From contig NZ_CP084627.1 in NCBI RefSeq assembly GCF_022878925.1, positions 496,001 through 560,000 on the forward strand: a DNA stretch of 64,000 bases, given 5' to 3'. Positions 1 through 9,404 of the stretch are shown here, piece by piece. A program made the position numbers and the translations under genes. The notes beneath the pieces are model-generated. The model did no database searches. It was not told where the DNA came from and saw only the letters and a program-made list of their open reading frames with translations. Within the stretch, counting starts at the first letter, position 1. Each line of letters starts with the position of its first letter. The stretch is from Caballeronia sp. TF1N1 (GTDB taxonomy: Bacteria; Pseudomonadota; Gammaproteobacteria; Burkholderiales; Burkholderiaceae).

Positions 1-1081
1 CGAGCGTCTTCACGTCCGCCTGGCTCGAAGCCTTGTCGATCGCGCCTTCGTACGCCTTGTGGATGCCCGGCGTGAGCATGGTCTGCGCAGCCGTCTCCGT
101 CAGCGCCGCCGATGCCGCCGCGATGAACTTGTCCAGGTCAGGACTATCGACGGCGAGGATCAGGCCAGGGTTCGTGCAGAACTGGCCCGCGCCGAGCACG
201 AGCGATTGCACGAATGCCTTCGCGATGGCTTCGCCACGGTTCTTGAGCGCGGCCGGGAACAACACGACCGGGTTGATGCTGCTCATTTCCGCATAGACGG
301 GAATGGGTTCCTTACGCTCGGCGGCGAGCTTCATCAGCGCCGTACCGCCTCCGCGCGAGCCCGTGAAGCCTGCTGCCTTGATGCGGTTGTCCTTGACGAG
401 GCCCTGGCCGATGTCACGACCGCTGTCGAACAGCAGCGAGAACGTGCCTTCGGGCATGCCGCAGTCCTTCACGGCCTTTTGCACCGCGCGGCCGACGAGT
501 TCCGCCGTGCCTGGATGCGCCGAGTGCGCCTTGACGATCACCGGGCAGCCGGCGGCGAGCGCGGAAGCCGTATCGCCGCCCGCGACCGAGAACGCCAGCG
601 GGAAGTTGCTCGCGCCGAACACGGCGACCGGGCCGACGCCGATGTGACGCAGACGCAGATCCACGCGCGGCAGCGGCTTGCGTTCGGGTTGCGCCGGGTC
701 GATGCGCACGCCGAGATAGTCGCCGTTACGCACCACTTCCGCGAACATACGCAGTTGGCCGACCGTGCGGCCGCGTTCGCCCTCGATCCGTCCGCGCGGC
801 AATCCGCTTTCGATGATGCAGCGCTCGACCAGGTCGTCGCCGATGTCGAGGATATTTTGCGCGATGGTTTCGAGGAATTTCGCGCGCGCTTCGGGCGCGG
901 TTTCGCGATATACGTCGAACGCGGCCCAGGCGAGGGCGGCTGCGCGGTCGAGATCGGCGAGCGTGGCGCCCCCGAATGCCGGTTCGATGGCCGCGCCCGT
1001 CGACGCGTTGACGGCCTTGATCGAGCCGTTGCTGCCGAAAATGGATTGCTGGCCGATGAGCAGATTGCCTGTGAGTTGCAT
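1..1081 (-). CDS. Alpha-ketoglutarate semialdehyde (2,5-dioxovalerate) dehydrogenase, 3' end cut by window edge
   Basis: NAD(P)-dependent aldehyde dehydrogenase, visible for its first 360 residues. It probably oxidises 2,5-dioxopentanoate to 2-oxoglutarate, the last step of oxidative pentose and hexarate catabolism. Visible features are the Rossmann segment [10 protein letters not shown] near residue 154, FTGSRGGG near 240, the AEMSS.NP segment carrying the family Glu near 264, and the nucleophile in GQFCTNPG near 301. The short spacer at the Glu and the FCTNPG form are typical of the KGSADH-III type. The ATG at 1081 opens with [11 protein letters not shown] LysR gene diverges from it across about 165 bp, as expected for a sugar-responsive regulator and its target. 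The C-terminus lies outside the window, so integrity cannot be judged. Confidence 0.88.
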   Translation of the reverse strand, partial: MQLTGNLLIGQQSIFGSNGSIKAVNASTGAAIEPAFGGATLADLDRAAALAWAAFDVYRETAPEARAKFLETIAQNILDIGDDLVERCIIESGLPRGRIEGERGRTVGQLRMFAEVVRNGDYLGVRIDPAQPERKPLPRVDLRLRHIGVGPVAVFGASNFPLAFSVAGGDTASALAAGCPVIVKAHSAHPGTAELVGRAVQKAVKDCGMPEGTFSLLFDSGRDIGQGLVKDNRIKAAGFTGSRGGGTALMKLAAERKEPIPVYAEMSSINPVVLFPAALKNRGEAIAKAFVQSLVLGAGQFCTNPGLILAVDSPDLDKFIAAASAALTETAAQTMLTPGIHKAYEGAIDKASSQADVKTL

Positions 1082-1246
1082 GGTGTCTCGTCCTTGACTT
1101 GAGTGAGTCGTAGCGACTGCGGCGGATGCGAGCGTCGCGCTGCGCCGACTATACGGCGCGAGAGGCGCCGCTGTATAGTGAATCCTTTCCATCGAGTGAT
1201 CGCTTTCTGGAATCACCCCGCCTTTTTCTTCCGCATCGTTTGTCGC

Positions 1247-2182
1247 ATGAAAAACACCCTGGATGTTCTGATGTCGCGGCTGCGCATGAAGCAATTGCAG
1301 TTGCTGATCGCGCTCGACGACCATAAATCGCTGCATAAAGCATCGAGCGCCATGGCGATGACTCAGTCCGCCGCTTCCAAGGCGCTCGCCGAACTCGAAT
1401 CGATGCTGGAAGCGCCCTTGTTCGAGCGCGCCAAGAGCGGGGTGATTCCCAACCCGTTCGGCCGCGCCGTGGTGCGCTATGCGCGTCTGTTGGCCGCCGA
1501 TCTGAGCGCGCTTTGCCAGGAAGTCGCGCAGATTCGCGCGGGCACGGGCGGGCGGCTGACGGTCGGCACGATCATGGGCGCGGTGCCGGGCGTGGTCGCG
1601 CCGATCGTCGGCGAGATGCACGCGAAGCATCCGGACCTTGCCATCGAAATTGTCGAGGACACCAGCGCGCGCATGCTCGGCATGCTGGACGACGGCCATG
1701 TCGATCTCGTGATCGGCCGCGCAAGCGTGTCGGACCAGCCGACAAAGTACCACTATCAGCCGCTCGCCGACGAACCGCTTGCCATTGTCGTGGGACAGGA
1801 CCATCCGCGCGCGGCGGGACGCGAAGTCGGGCTCGCGGAACTGGCGGGTCATCGCTGGGTGACATACCCGAGTTATCTGCCGATGAGCGCGCTGCTCGAA
1901 CGCGAACTCGACCTCGCCGGCTTGCCGATGCCGGCGAACCCCATCTCCACCGCGTCGCCGCTCGTGACGGTCACGCTTTTGCAGCAGAGCGCGGATATGG
2001 TGGCGATATTGCCGGCGAGCGTCGCGAAACTTTTCGAGCGCTACGGCATGTTGCGCATCTTGCCGATCCGCATGAAATCGAAGTCGCAGACGTATGGCAT
2101 CGTGACGAGAAAGGGAGGCGCGCTGTCGCCGGCCGCGCGCCAGTTCGTGCAGATGCTGCGTGAAAAAGGTCGCCCGCATTAA
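1247..2182 (+). CDS. LysR-family transcriptional regulator (GbpR-like)
   Basis: LysR regulator of 311 residues. The winged HTH occupies about residues 10-70 ([20 protein letters not shown], then [13 protein letters not shown]), followed by a periplasmic-binding-like effector domain beginning near residue 100. I take the ATG at 1247 ([10 protein letters not shown]); an in-frame ATG at 1271 ([10 protein letters not shown]) is also possible, and an upstream frame extension has no support. The HTH resembles the GbpR subgroup, which controls sugar uptake and oxidation genes. The divergent semialdehyde dehydrogenase is the obvious target. Effector identity is inference; a pentose, galactose or sugar-acid intermediate would fit. 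Confidence 0.85.
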   Translation: MKNTLDVLMSRLRMKQLQLLIALDDHKSLHKASSAMAMTQSAASKALAELESMLEAPLFERAKSGVIPNPFGRAVVRYARLLAADLSALCQEVAQIRAGTGGRLTVGTIMGAVPGVVAPIVGEMHAKHPDLAIEIVEDTSARMLGMLDDGHVDLVIGRASVSDQPTKYHYQPLADEPLAIVVGQDHPRAAGREVGLAELAGHRWVTYPSYLPMSALLERELDLAGLPMPANPISTASPLVTVTLLQQSADMVAILPASVAKLFERYGMLRILPIRMKSKSQTYGIVTRKGGALSPAARQFVQMLREKGRPH

Positions 2183-2421
2183 GGCGTGCGTCGCGCCTGT
2201 CCACCTTGTCAATTAGCGAATGCGTTAGCAATTTTGCCCGTTTACGATAGTCGGGTACTCGAACTTTTTGCCTGAAGCTGGGCCTATACTGGCGTGGCAT
2301 CGCGGCCTTCGAGCTTCGCGCTCCACGGCGGTTTCACCCCAGCACTTCCTTACCAGCACTTCCATACGAGCACCACGCGCCGCACGAGCGGCAACTGGGC
2401 GTTGCAATCGAGGAATCGCAG

Positions 2422-3651
2422 ATGGCCGAAACGGCAGCCAACGGCTTGGACGGTCTCGTGGCTTCGTTGCGCGAGCAGCGGACCGCGCTGACTGAAAAAT
2501 GGATGAAGCTCGTGTTCGGGGATCAGGAAGTCGAACACTCGGATCAGCTCACGTACCGGCAACTGGCGGACCACTTGCCGGAAGTCTTCGAGGAAATCTG
2601 CGTCGTGCTGGAATCGCGTAATTTGCGCGATCAGGAAGGCGTCATCGAACAAAACGCGCGGCAGCACGGGCAATGGCGTTGGCAGCAAGGGTATCGCATC
2701 GACGAACTGGTGCGTGAGCTCGACCTGTTCCGCCAGATTCTGCTTCAGGCGATTGGCGATTACGCCGCCGCGCACACGGATCTCTCGCGCACGGACGAAG
2801 AACACGCGCGGCTCATGACCGATGAAGTGGTGAGCTTCGTCACGCTGGCCTCGATTCGTGAAGCGGTGGGCGAGCGCGATCGCAAGATCGACGAATACAC
2901 CGGCATGCTGGAGCGCGCGAATTACGAGCTCACGCTGCGTCAGAAGCTGATCAGCGAACTTTACGAAACGCGCATGCAGGTGACGCGCCGCGTCGCGCAC
3001 GATCTGCGCAATTTCCTCAACGTATTCTCGACGGCGCTGCAACTGCTTGGCCGCTCGCCCGCGAAACGCGAGACGGCGCTTGGGCTCGCCAACCGGCAAG
3101 TGTCCGACATGGCGAGTCTAGTCGATGAAATGGTCGAATATTCGAAGGTCCTCGGCGACGATTCGCTGTTGACAGTCGAAGCGTTCGATCTCGTCGGTCT
3201 CTTCGACGAACTAATGCAGTTGAACCGCGTCGGCACCGAAGCAAAGGGCCTGAAGCTCGTCGGGCATCTGGAACCGACGCTCGGCACGGTGACATCGAAC
3301 CGGCTGAAGGTAAAGCAGGTCGCGATCAACTTGCTTTCGAACGCGATCAAGTACACGTCGGCGGGCGAAATCGTGTTGACGATCGACGCCGTGGCGGACG
3401 ACCGCTGGCGCTTGCGCGTAACGGACACAGGTTCGGGCATCGGTACGGCGGATCAGGAGCGCGTGTTCGAGGAATTCGAGCGCGCGGCCGAGGACGATAT
3501 TCCCGGCACGGGGCTTGGGCTTGCCATCGTGAAGGAACTGTCGCGTGCGCTCGAGGGCGAGTTGCGTTTCCAGTCGGTGAAAGGACATGGAAGCGTGTTC
3601 GAAGTGATCTTCCCGCTGGTGCTCAAGCCGAAAGCGAAGTCGGCAACCTGA
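2422..3651 (+). CDS. Soluble sensor histidine kinase
   Basis: Cytoplasmic histidine kinase of 409 residues with no membrane segments. Residues 1-150 are helical and resemble the RsbR-type N-terminal sensor found in soluble kinases (EKWMKLVFGD, later YRIDELVRELDLFRQIL). The HisKA box RRVAHDLRNFLNV places the phospho-acceptor His near residue 193. The ATPase domain has the N box NLLSNAIKYT near 303, G1 DTGSGIG near 334 and G2 GTGLGLAIV near 362, so all catalytic elements are present. No response regulator gene adjoins it, making it an orphan kinase. The ATG at 2422 follows a GAGGAATCGCAG ribosome-binding region. Signal and partner are unknown. Confidence 0.85.
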   Translation: MAETAANGLDGLVASLREQRTALTEKWMKLVFGDQEVEHSDQLTYRQLADHLPEVFEEICVVLESRNLRDQEGVIEQNARQHGQWRWQQGYRIDELVRELDLFRQILLQAIGDYAAAHTDLSRTDEEHARLMTDEVVSFVTLASIREAVGERDRKIDEYTGMLERANYELTLRQKLISELYETRMQVTRRVAHDLRNFLNVFSTALQLLGRSPAKRETALGLANRQVSDMASLVDEMVEYSKVLGDDSLLTVEAFDLVGLFDELMQLNRVGTEAKGLKLVGHLEPTLGTVTSNRLKVKQVAINLLSNAIKYTSAGEIVLTIDAVADDRWRLRVTDTGSGIGTADQERVFEEFERAAEDDIPGTGLGLAIVKELSRALEGELRFQSVKGHGSVFEVIFPLVLKPKAKSAT

Positions 3652-3808
3652 GGGTGGGGCGGTTTTCGGCGTGAGCGGGTTTTTGCTCATGAGCGTCATC
3701 GCCAACCTCGCCCACTCATTGCCACAGCCGTCTATTTCGGCAGCGCGCTGGAAAAGCGAGCCGAATGGACGCGTGCTTCAAGCGCCAATTCCAACACACG
3801 CGCAATAC

Positions 3809-3843
3809 AAAAAAAGGCGAACGAGCAGCGCCCGTTCGCCTTT
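3809..3843 (-). terminator. Rho-independent terminator after ahpF
   Basis: An 11-bp perfect stem (AAAGGCGAACG at 3813-3823 pairing with CGTTCGCCTTT at 3833-3843) with a 9-nt loop. On the minus strand it is followed by a run of T residues (the A-run at 3809-3815 of the plus strand). It lies 24 bp past the ahpF stop and may also stop rightward transcription from the kinase gene. Confidence 0.85.
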
Positions 3844-3866
3844 CTCCTTCGCCGCAAGGCAAGCTT

Positions 3867-5441
3867 TTACGCGGCCACCGTCTCTTCTTCCTCGACCGAC
3901 GCGCGAATCAGATGATCGAACGCGCCAAGCGATGCCTTCGCACCTTCGCCGACCGCGATCACGATCTGCTTGAACGGCACCGTCGTCACGTCGCCGGCAG
4001 CGAATACGCCGGGGATCGACGTCGCGCCCTTCGCATCGACGATGATCTCGCCATGCTTCGACAGCTCGATCGTGCCCTTCAGCCATTCGGTGTTCGGCAC
4101 GAGACCGATCTGCACGAACACGCCTTCGAGTTCCACGCGGTGCGAGACGCCCGTCGCCCGGTCCGTGTAGTTCAGGCCGTCGACCTTCTTGCCGTCGCCG
4201 GTGATTTCCGTGGTCTGCGCGCTCGTGACGATGGTCACGTTCGACAGGCTGCGCAGCTTCTTTTGCAACACGGCATCGGCGCGCAACTCGTTGCCGAATT
4301 CGATCAGCGTCACCGCCGCAACGACACCCGCGAGGTCGATGGCCGCTTCGACGCCGGAATTGCCGCCGCCGATGACCGCCACGCGCTTGCCCTTGAAGAG
4401 CGGGCCGTCGCAGTGCGGGCAGTAGGCCACGCCGCGTCCGCGATATTCACGCTCGCCCGGCACGTTGATTTCGCGCCAGCGCGCGCCCGTCGCCAGAATG
4501 ATGGTCTTTGCCTTCAGCACCGCGCCGCTTGCCAGATGCACTTCGTTGATGCGGCCCGGGATCAGCTTGTCGGCGCGCTGCACGTCCATCACGTCGACTT
4601 CGTAGCTCTTGACGTGCTGTTCGAGCGCCGTCGCGAACTTCGGTCCTTCCGTTTCCTGCACGGAGATGAAGTTTTCGATAGCCATCGTGTCCAGCACCTG
4701 GCCGCCGAAGCGCTCGGCGACCACGCCGGTCGCAATGCCTTTGCGCGCCGCGTAGATCGCCGCTGCCGCGCCTGCAGGACCGCCGCCGACGATCAGCACG
4801 TCGAATACCGGCTTCGTTTCCAGTTGCTTCGCGGCACGCGCGGCTGAGCCCGTATCCAGCTTGGCGAGAATTTCCTTCACGCTGCTGCGGCCCTGGCCGA
4901 AGCTGTCGCCGTTCAGGAACATCGTCGGCACGGCCATGATCTGGCGGTCTTCGACTTCCTTCTGGAACAGCGCGCCGTCGATCGCCACGTGCTTGATACG
5001 CGGATTGATGATCGCCATTACATTCAGCGCCTGCACGACTTCCGGGCAGTTCTGGCACGACAGCGAGAAATACGTTTCGAACCGGTAATCGCCGTCGAGC
5101 GCGCGAATCTGCTCGATGGTTTCGTCGTCGAGTTTGATCGGATGGCCGCCGGTTTGCAGCAGCGCCAGCACGAGCGACGTGAATTCGTGACCCATCGGGA
5201 TGCCGGCGAAGTGAATGCCCGCCGCCTTGCCCGGCTCGCCGATGGTGAACGACGGACGGCGTGCCGCAACGTCCTCTTTCTCGACGACGCTGATCTGCGG
5301 GGACAGCGTAGCGATTTCGTCGAGCAGGCCTTTCAGCTCACGCGATTTGTCGCTGTCGTCGAGAAAGGCGACGAGCTCGATGGGCCGCGTGACTTTTTCC
5401 AGATAGGCTTTCAACTGAGTCTTGAGATTGGCGTCCAGCAT
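3867..5441 (-). CDS. ahpF: Alkyl hydroperoxide reductase subunit F
   Basis: Flavoprotein disulfide reductase of 524 residues, normal for AhpF, which passes electrons from NADH to AhpC. The N-terminal double thioredoxin fold carries the redox pair CQNC near residue 129. The FAD motif [13 protein letters not shown] is near 215, the catalytic CPHC near 341, the NADH motif [13 protein letters not shown] near 360, and the C-terminal FAD motif GDVTTVPF near 483. I chose the ATG at 5441 ([17 protein letters not shown]), matching family starts; an upstream in-frame extension to 5540 is unlikely to be used. It lies downstream of ahpC on the same strand across a 160-bp gap, so it may be co-transcribed or have its own promoter. 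Confidence 0.95.
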   Translation of the reverse strand: MLDANLKTQLKAYLEKVTRPIELVAFLDDSDKSRELKGLLDEIATLSPQISVVEKEDVAARRPSFTIGEPGKAAGIHFAGIPMGHEFTSLVLALLQTGGHPIKLDDETIEQIRALDGDYRFETYFSLSCQNCPEVVQALNVMAIINPRIKHVAIDGALFQKEVEDRQIMAVPTMFLNGDSFGQGRSSVKEILAKLDTGSAARAAKQLETKPVFDVLIVGGGPAGAAAAIYAARKGIATGVVAERFGGQVLDTMAIENFISVQETEGPKFATALEQHVKSYEVDVMDVQRADKLIPGRINEVHLASGAVLKAKTIILATGARWREINVPGEREYRGRGVAYCPHCDGPLFKGKRVAVIGGGNSGVEAAIDLAGVVAAVTLIEFGNELRADAVLQKKLRSLSNVTIVTSAQTTEITGDGKKVDGLNYTDRATGVSHRVELEGVFVQIGLVPNTEWLKGTIELSKHGEIIVDAKGATSIPGVFAAGDVTTVPFKQIVIAVGEGAKASLGAFDHLIRASVEEEETVAA

Positions 5442-5605
5442 GGCGTGTGTCGTTCCCTGACGAGAGTTTTTGGAATCTTTGGACGCACTCCGTCCAAGCG
5501 CCGCCATAAAGCGGCGCCGAAACGGAATGCGTGGGTACAAACTGGGGGTGCAAGGCGCGCAGCGGGCCTGCCGCGCGCCTCGTCAGTCTCTGGAGAACCC
5601 GAGAC

Positions 5606-6169
5606 TCAGATCTTGCCGATGAGGTCGAGCGACGGGCTCAGCGTTTCAGCGCCCGGCGTCCACTTGGCGGGGCAAACTTCGCCCGGATGCGATGCGACGT
5701 ATTGCGCGGCTTGCACCTTGCGCAGCAGTTCGCCGGCGTCACGGCCGATGCCGTTGTCGTGCACTTCGCACAGCTTGATCTCGCCTTCCGGGTTGACCAC
5801 GAACGTGCCACGCAGCGCCAGGCCTTCTTCTTCGATCAGCACGTCGAAGTTGCGCGAGATGGCGAGCGTCGGATCGGCAATCATCGGATACTTGATCTTT
5901 TGGATCGTGTCCGACGTGTCGTGCCATGCCTTGTGCGTGAAGTGCGTGTCGGTCGAAACGCTGTAGATTTCAACGCCCAGCTTCTTGAATTCTTCGTAGC
6001 GGTCAGCCAGATCGCCGAGTTCCGTCGGGCACACGAAGGTGAAGTCGGCCGGGTAGAACACGAACACGGACCACTTGCCCTTCAGGCTTTCTTCGGTAAC
6101 GGTGACGAAATCACCCTTGTGATAGGCGGTTGCTTTGAACGGCTTGACTTGGGTGTTGATGATCGGCAT
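5606..6169 (-). CDS. ahpC: Alkyl hydroperoxide reductase subunit C (2-Cys peroxiredoxin)
   Basis: Typical 2-Cys peroxiredoxin of 187 residues that reduces H2O2, organic hydroperoxides and peroxynitrite. The peroxidatic cysteine is in DFTFVCPTE near residue 47 and the resolving cysteine in GEVCPAKW near 166. The N-terminus [13 protein letters not shown] is characteristic of AhpC1. An AAGGGAACCGATCA leader provides the ribosome-binding site. It forms a redox pair with AhpF just downstream. Control by OxyR is expected from the family, but I could not identify a convincing four-part OxyR site in the AT-rich upstream stretch at 6190-6265. Confidence 0.96.
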   Translation of the reverse strand: MPIINTQVKPFKATAYHKGDFVTVTEESLKGKWSVFVFYPADFTFVCPTELGDLADRYEEFKKLGVEIYSVSTDTHFTHKAWHDTSDTIQKIKYPMIADPTLAISRNFDVLIEEEGLALRGTFVVNPEGEIKLCEVHDNGIGRDAGELLRKVQAAQYVASHPGEVCPAKWTPGAETLSPSLDLIGKI

Positions 6170-6347
6170 TGATCGGTTCCCTTTAAGTGTGTGTTGAAGA
6201 AGTGAACGAAGTATGAACTAAAACTATCAAACCTTGGAAGTGGATTGATTTTATCATTGTAATTGATCTGGACTATCACGTCGATTCGTCGCATCGGGTG
6301 CGGGGTTTGCGATGCCGCCGAGATCGATCACGAACCCAGGAGGCACC

Positions 6348-7043
6348 ATGAAAATCGGCATCATTGGAGCGGGAAATATCGGGCAAGTTCTGGCGTTGCG
6401 CTTCGGCGAACGCGGCCACGAGGTGCGCATCGCCAATTCGCGCGGGCCGGACACGCTCGGCGAAGTCGAACGCGCGACTGGCGCGCAAGCCGTCGAGGCG
6501 CGCGAGGCCGTGCAGGGCGCGGATCTCGTCGTCGTGACCATTCCAGAGTCGAAGGTGCCGCTTCTTTCGAAGGATTTGCTCGCGGGTGCGCCGGCGAGTC
6601 TCATCGTGATCGATACTGGCAATTACTATCCGCGGCAGCGCGACGGTCGAATCGACGGAATCGAAAACGGTCTGCCGGAAAGCCGCTGGGTGGAAGAGAA
6701 GATCGGCCGGCCGGTCATCAAGGCGTTCAACAATATCTACGCGGCGCATCTGCGCAACCACGGCAAGCCGGCGGGAACGGCGGGGCGCATTGCGCTGCCC
6801 GTGGCGGGCGACGACCACAAGGCGAAGAAAGTCGTTATGCAACTGGTCGATGAAATCGGCTTCGATCCGGTCGATGCCGGCGAAATCGACGATTCCTGGC
6901 GTCAGCAACCCGCCACGCCCGTCTACACGGCGGACCTCGACGCGGCGGGCGTTCGCCACGCGCTGCACGAAGCCAGCCCGCAGCGCAAACCCGAGTGGCG
7001 CGCGACAGATGAAAGCCCGGGAGACTTCGACAATCCGCGCTAA
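6348..7043 (+). CDS. NADPH-dependent reductase, F420-dependent NADP oxidoreductase/NpdG-like fold
   Basis: Protein of 231 residues with an N-terminal Rossmann motif MKIGIIGAGNIGQVLALRF and an NADP-type Asn-Ser-Arg at the end of the second strand (IANSRGPDT). This is the 'NADP oxidoreductase coenzyme F420-dependent' family, related to ProC. In beta-proteobacteria such proteins are uncharacterised NADPH-binding oxidoreductases; F420 use is not implied. A strong AGGAGG lies 5 nt before the ATG at 6348. It diverges from ahpC across about 180 bp, so joint induction under redox stress is possible but unproven. The substrate is unknown. Confidence 0.75.
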   Translation: MKIGIIGAGNIGQVLALRFGERGHEVRIANSRGPDTLGEVERATGAQAVEAREAVQGADLVVVTIPESKVPLLSKDLLAGAPASLIVIDTGNYYPRQRDGRIDGIENGLPESRWVEEKIGRPVIKAFNNIYAAHLRNHGKPAGTAGRIALPVAGDDHKAKKVVMQLVDEIGFDPVDAGEIDDSWRQQPATPVYTADLDAAGVRHALHEASPQRKPEWRATDESPGDFDNPR

Positions 7044-7168
7044 CGGCCGAATACGCGCGCCATGCGACAATCTGCAAACTTTCACGATGCGCTTTAACAT
7101 GACGTGCCGGGCTCCCGCGCTCGACTCCGACAGCGCGAACGCCCGCATCAAGACTTGCAGATTGCCCT

Positions 7169-7837
7169 ATGAAAACCGCATCTCCCGCGTTTGACCAGTT
7201 GAAACCTCGCCCCGGCTTTGGCGAATGCCCCGAATGCGACGACGTCGAACTGGCCGCCACGGCCACCATTCCGACACGCTACGGCACGTTCGCGTCGTAT
7301 GTGTATCGCGTGAAGGAAACGGATGTCGAGCACATCGCTTTCGTCATGGGCGACGTGAGCAACGGCGAATCCGTGCTTACGCGCCTGCATTCCGAATGCG
7401 TGACGGGCGACGTCTTCGGCTCGTACCGGTGCGATTGCGGCGAGCAGCTCGATCTCGCGCTGCGCTATATCGCCGCCGAGAATCGCGGCATTCTGCTGTA
7501 CTTGCGCGGACACGAGGGACGCGGCATCGGGCTCGCCAACAAGATCCGCGCTTACGCGTTGCAGGAGCAGGGTCTCGATACGGTCGATGCCAACCTGCAT
7601 CTCGGCTTGCCCGACGACGCCCGCGAGTATGATTCCGCCGCCGCCATCCTGCGCTCGATGGACGTCAAATCGGTGCGCCTGATGAGCAACAATCCGTCGA
7701 AGTTCGACACGCTGCTCAGGCACGACATCCCCGTGAAGGAACGCGTCGCGCTCGCCATCCCCATGCGCGAGGAAAACGAACGCTACATCAAGACGAAGCA
7801 GGCGCGCTTCGGACATTACTTCGACGAGAACGAATAA
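7169..7837 (+). CDS. ribA: GTP cyclohydrolase II
   Basis: Enzyme of 222 residues converting GTP to 2,5-diamino-6-ribosylamino-4(3H)-pyrimidinone 5'-phosphate, the first step of riboflavin synthesis. The zinc site is visible as [17 protein letters not shown] (Cys near 76, 87 and 89), followed by the catalytic/GTP segment [11 protein letters not shown] near 112 and [10 protein letters not shown] near 173. The length suits a stand-alone RibA rather than a RibBA fusion. No other rib genes adjoin it, so it is either the housekeeping copy or an additional one. It ends 17 bp before a convergent oxygenase gene. Confidence 0.93.
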   Translation: MKTASPAFDQLKPRPGFGECPECDDVELAATATIPTRYGTFASYVYRVKETDVEHIAFVMGDVSNGESVLTRLHSECVTGDVFGSYRCDCGEQLDLALRYIAAENRGILLYLRGHEGRGIGLANKIRAYALQEQGLDTVDANLHLGLPDDAREYDSAAAILRSMDVKSVRLMSNNPSKFDTLLRHDIPVKERVALAIPMREENERYIKTKQARFGHYFDENE

Positions 7838-7853
7838 GCGCGTCTTCCGCGAT

Positions 7854-8576
7854 CTAGCTTGCGTCGTGGAAGATCACGCCTAGCATGTGGCGCCGCCCGG
7901 AGCGTAGGCGGCTCACGCCATGCCGCATGTTCACGCGATACGGCCCGCGCGATCCCTGCACCGGCCGCTGGTGTACGGCGAAGAACGCCGCGTCGCCTTG
8001 CGCGAGCGGTACGACTTCGGCGCGCGATTGCATGCGCGGACGCTGTTCCGTCATCACGAATTCGCCGCCGGTGAAGTCTTGTTCGGGCGCAGAAAGTAGA
8101 ACTGCCATCTGGATCGGAAAAACGTGTTCGCCGTACAGATCCTGATGCAGACAGTTGTAGTCGCCGGGAACGTAGCGTAGGAGAAGCGGCGTCGGCCGCG
8201 TCTGTCCGGCGTAATGACAACGCTCGATGAACTCTCCATGCACCGGTGGAAAGCGCGTTTCGATCCCCATTACCTCGTGCCATTTATTCGCAATGGGCGC
8301 GAGATGCGGATACACCGTGCTGCGCACCGTTTGCAGCGTCTCGGGCAACGGATACGCGAAGTATTTGTACTCGCCGCGCCCGAACGAGTAACGTTCCATC
8401 ACGATACGGCTGCGAAAGGTCGCGTCGTCGTCGTACAGCGCGGCGAGCGTCGCGCACTCTTCACGCGAAAAAAGGCCCGGCGCAATGGCCGAGCCTTGGG
8501 AATCGAGTTGATGCTCGATATCCGTCCAGTCGAGTGCATCGACGCGCGCGTTGATGTCTCTGTCCAGCACCTTCAT
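7854..8576 (-). CDS. 2OG-Fe(II) oxygenase family protein
   Basis: Protein of 240 residues with a C-terminal double-stranded beta-helix of the 2-oxoglutarate/Fe(II) type. Iron ligands are in the HxD motif HQDLYGEHVFPIQ near residue 147 and a distal His in NMRHGVSRLRSGRRH near 219; the Arg after it suits 2OG binding. I chose the ATG at 8576 (MKVLDRDINARVD) because GGAG sits at good spacing; an in-frame extension to 8609 lacks that. Many relatives are annotated as prolyl-4-hydroxylase-like or AlkB-like without proof. The substrate is unknown. It may share a transcript with the upstream hemerythrin gene, though an 82-bp gap separates them. Confidence 0.75.
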   Translation of the reverse strand: MKVLDRDINARVDALDWTDIEHQLDSQGSAIAPGLFSREECATLAALYDDDATFRSRIVMERYSFGRGEYKYFAYPLPETLQTVRSTVYPHLAPIANKWHEVMGIETRFPPVHGEFIERCHYAGQTRPTPLLLRYVPGDYNCLHQDLYGEHVFPIQMAVLLSAPEQDFTGGEFVMTEQRPRMQSRAEVVPLAQGDAAFFAVHQRPVQGSRGPYRVNMRHGVSRLRSGRRHMLGVIFHDAS

Positions 8577-8658
8577 CTGCAGTTCTCCGGATTGGCGTGA
8601 TTGCCGCACAGTGTGCGTCCTGAACCGCGCTCACGCACTCCGGGAATTGCTGCGCAAT

Positions 8659-9156
8659 TCAATGCGCGGTCGCGACTTCGGTTATGCGGTTCTGCAAGGC
8701 TTCCTTGCGCGCTTCGATCTTCTTGCCGAGCGCGATGAGATCGACACTCTTCGTCTTGCGGATTTCCGGAAACAGCTCGGTTTCTTCTTCTTCCACGTGA
8801 TGCTTGACGTTCTCCGACAGTACCTTGAAGGTCGCGTCGAAACCTTCGTCGCCGGCCTTGATCTGCGAAAACTTTTCGATCAGCGTCTTGACCAGAAAGT
8901 GTTCGACGTAGGCTTCGTCGACATCGATTTTCTCGTCCGTGCCGAGTGCGGTGCGGGCGGCGGGATAAAGCAACTCTTCCTCGACGATCGAATGGATCGA
9001 CAACAACTCGCACGCGCGCTGAACCAGCGTCGTCTTGCGTTCGAGATCGTCTTTTTCGGCGCGTTCGAAGGCGTCGAATAGCTGCTCGACAGCGCGATGG
9101 TCGGCTTCGAGAATGGCAAGTGCGTCTTGCGGATGCGGTGCTTGCGCGGCGGTCAT
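8659..9156 (-). CDS. Hemerythrin HHE cation-binding domain protein
   Basis: All-helical protein of 165 residues with the HHE pattern: DHRAVEQLFDAF near residue 19, HSIVEEELLYPAART near 54, and HHVEEEETELFPEIRK near 119. Spaced His/Glu residues could hold a di-iron or other metal site. Relatives bind oxygen or NO, or take part in iron and redox stress responses. The ATG at 9156 is preceded by GGAGAAACGAT on the minus strand. No membrane or signal segment is present, so it should be cytoplasmic. Precise role unknown. Confidence 0.8.
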   Translation of the reverse strand: MTAAQAPHPQDALAILEADHRAVEQLFDAFERAEKDDLERKTTLVQRACELLSIHSIVEEELLYPAARTALGTDEKIDVDEAYVEHFLVKTLIEKFSQIKAGDEGFDATFKVLSENVKHHVEEEETELFPEIRKTKSVDLIALGKKIEARKEALQNRITEVATAH

Positions 9157-9404
9157 ATCGTTTCTCCTGTGGGGACGGGGCGAAACCTTTGGGGCGTCTG
9201 TCGCGCCTTGGGGGTGCCTTCGGGTCGCTTTTAGTTGCCTCTGGGCAGGTTTTCTAGAGCAAACCCGGTGCCCGCGCTCGAAGCAGGCAAAGATAAGGTT
9301 GGCATGGCTTTAAGCGGATAGGAGCGCGTCATGCCGGCCTGCGTGCTGCGCGAACAAAACCGGAGCACGGAGCGACATGAATGAACGTCCGCCTTAACGC
9401 CGCA

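Noticed and set aside
59..1102. Long plus-strand open frame opposite the aldehyde dehydrogenase
   Set aside because: Arg/His-rich composition and complete overlap with a well-conserved dehydrogenase in the other direction; a GC-rich antisense shadow.
3765..5966. Two long plus-strand frames across ahpF and its promoter
   Set aside because: Both overlap ahpF and cross the terminator and the ahpF/ahpC gap, showing no codon structure of their own.
6170..6347. OxyR operator before ahpC
   Set aside because: The AT-rich stretch contains scattered ATAG/CTAT-like tetramers, but not with the regular seven-base spacing of an OxyR tetramer site.
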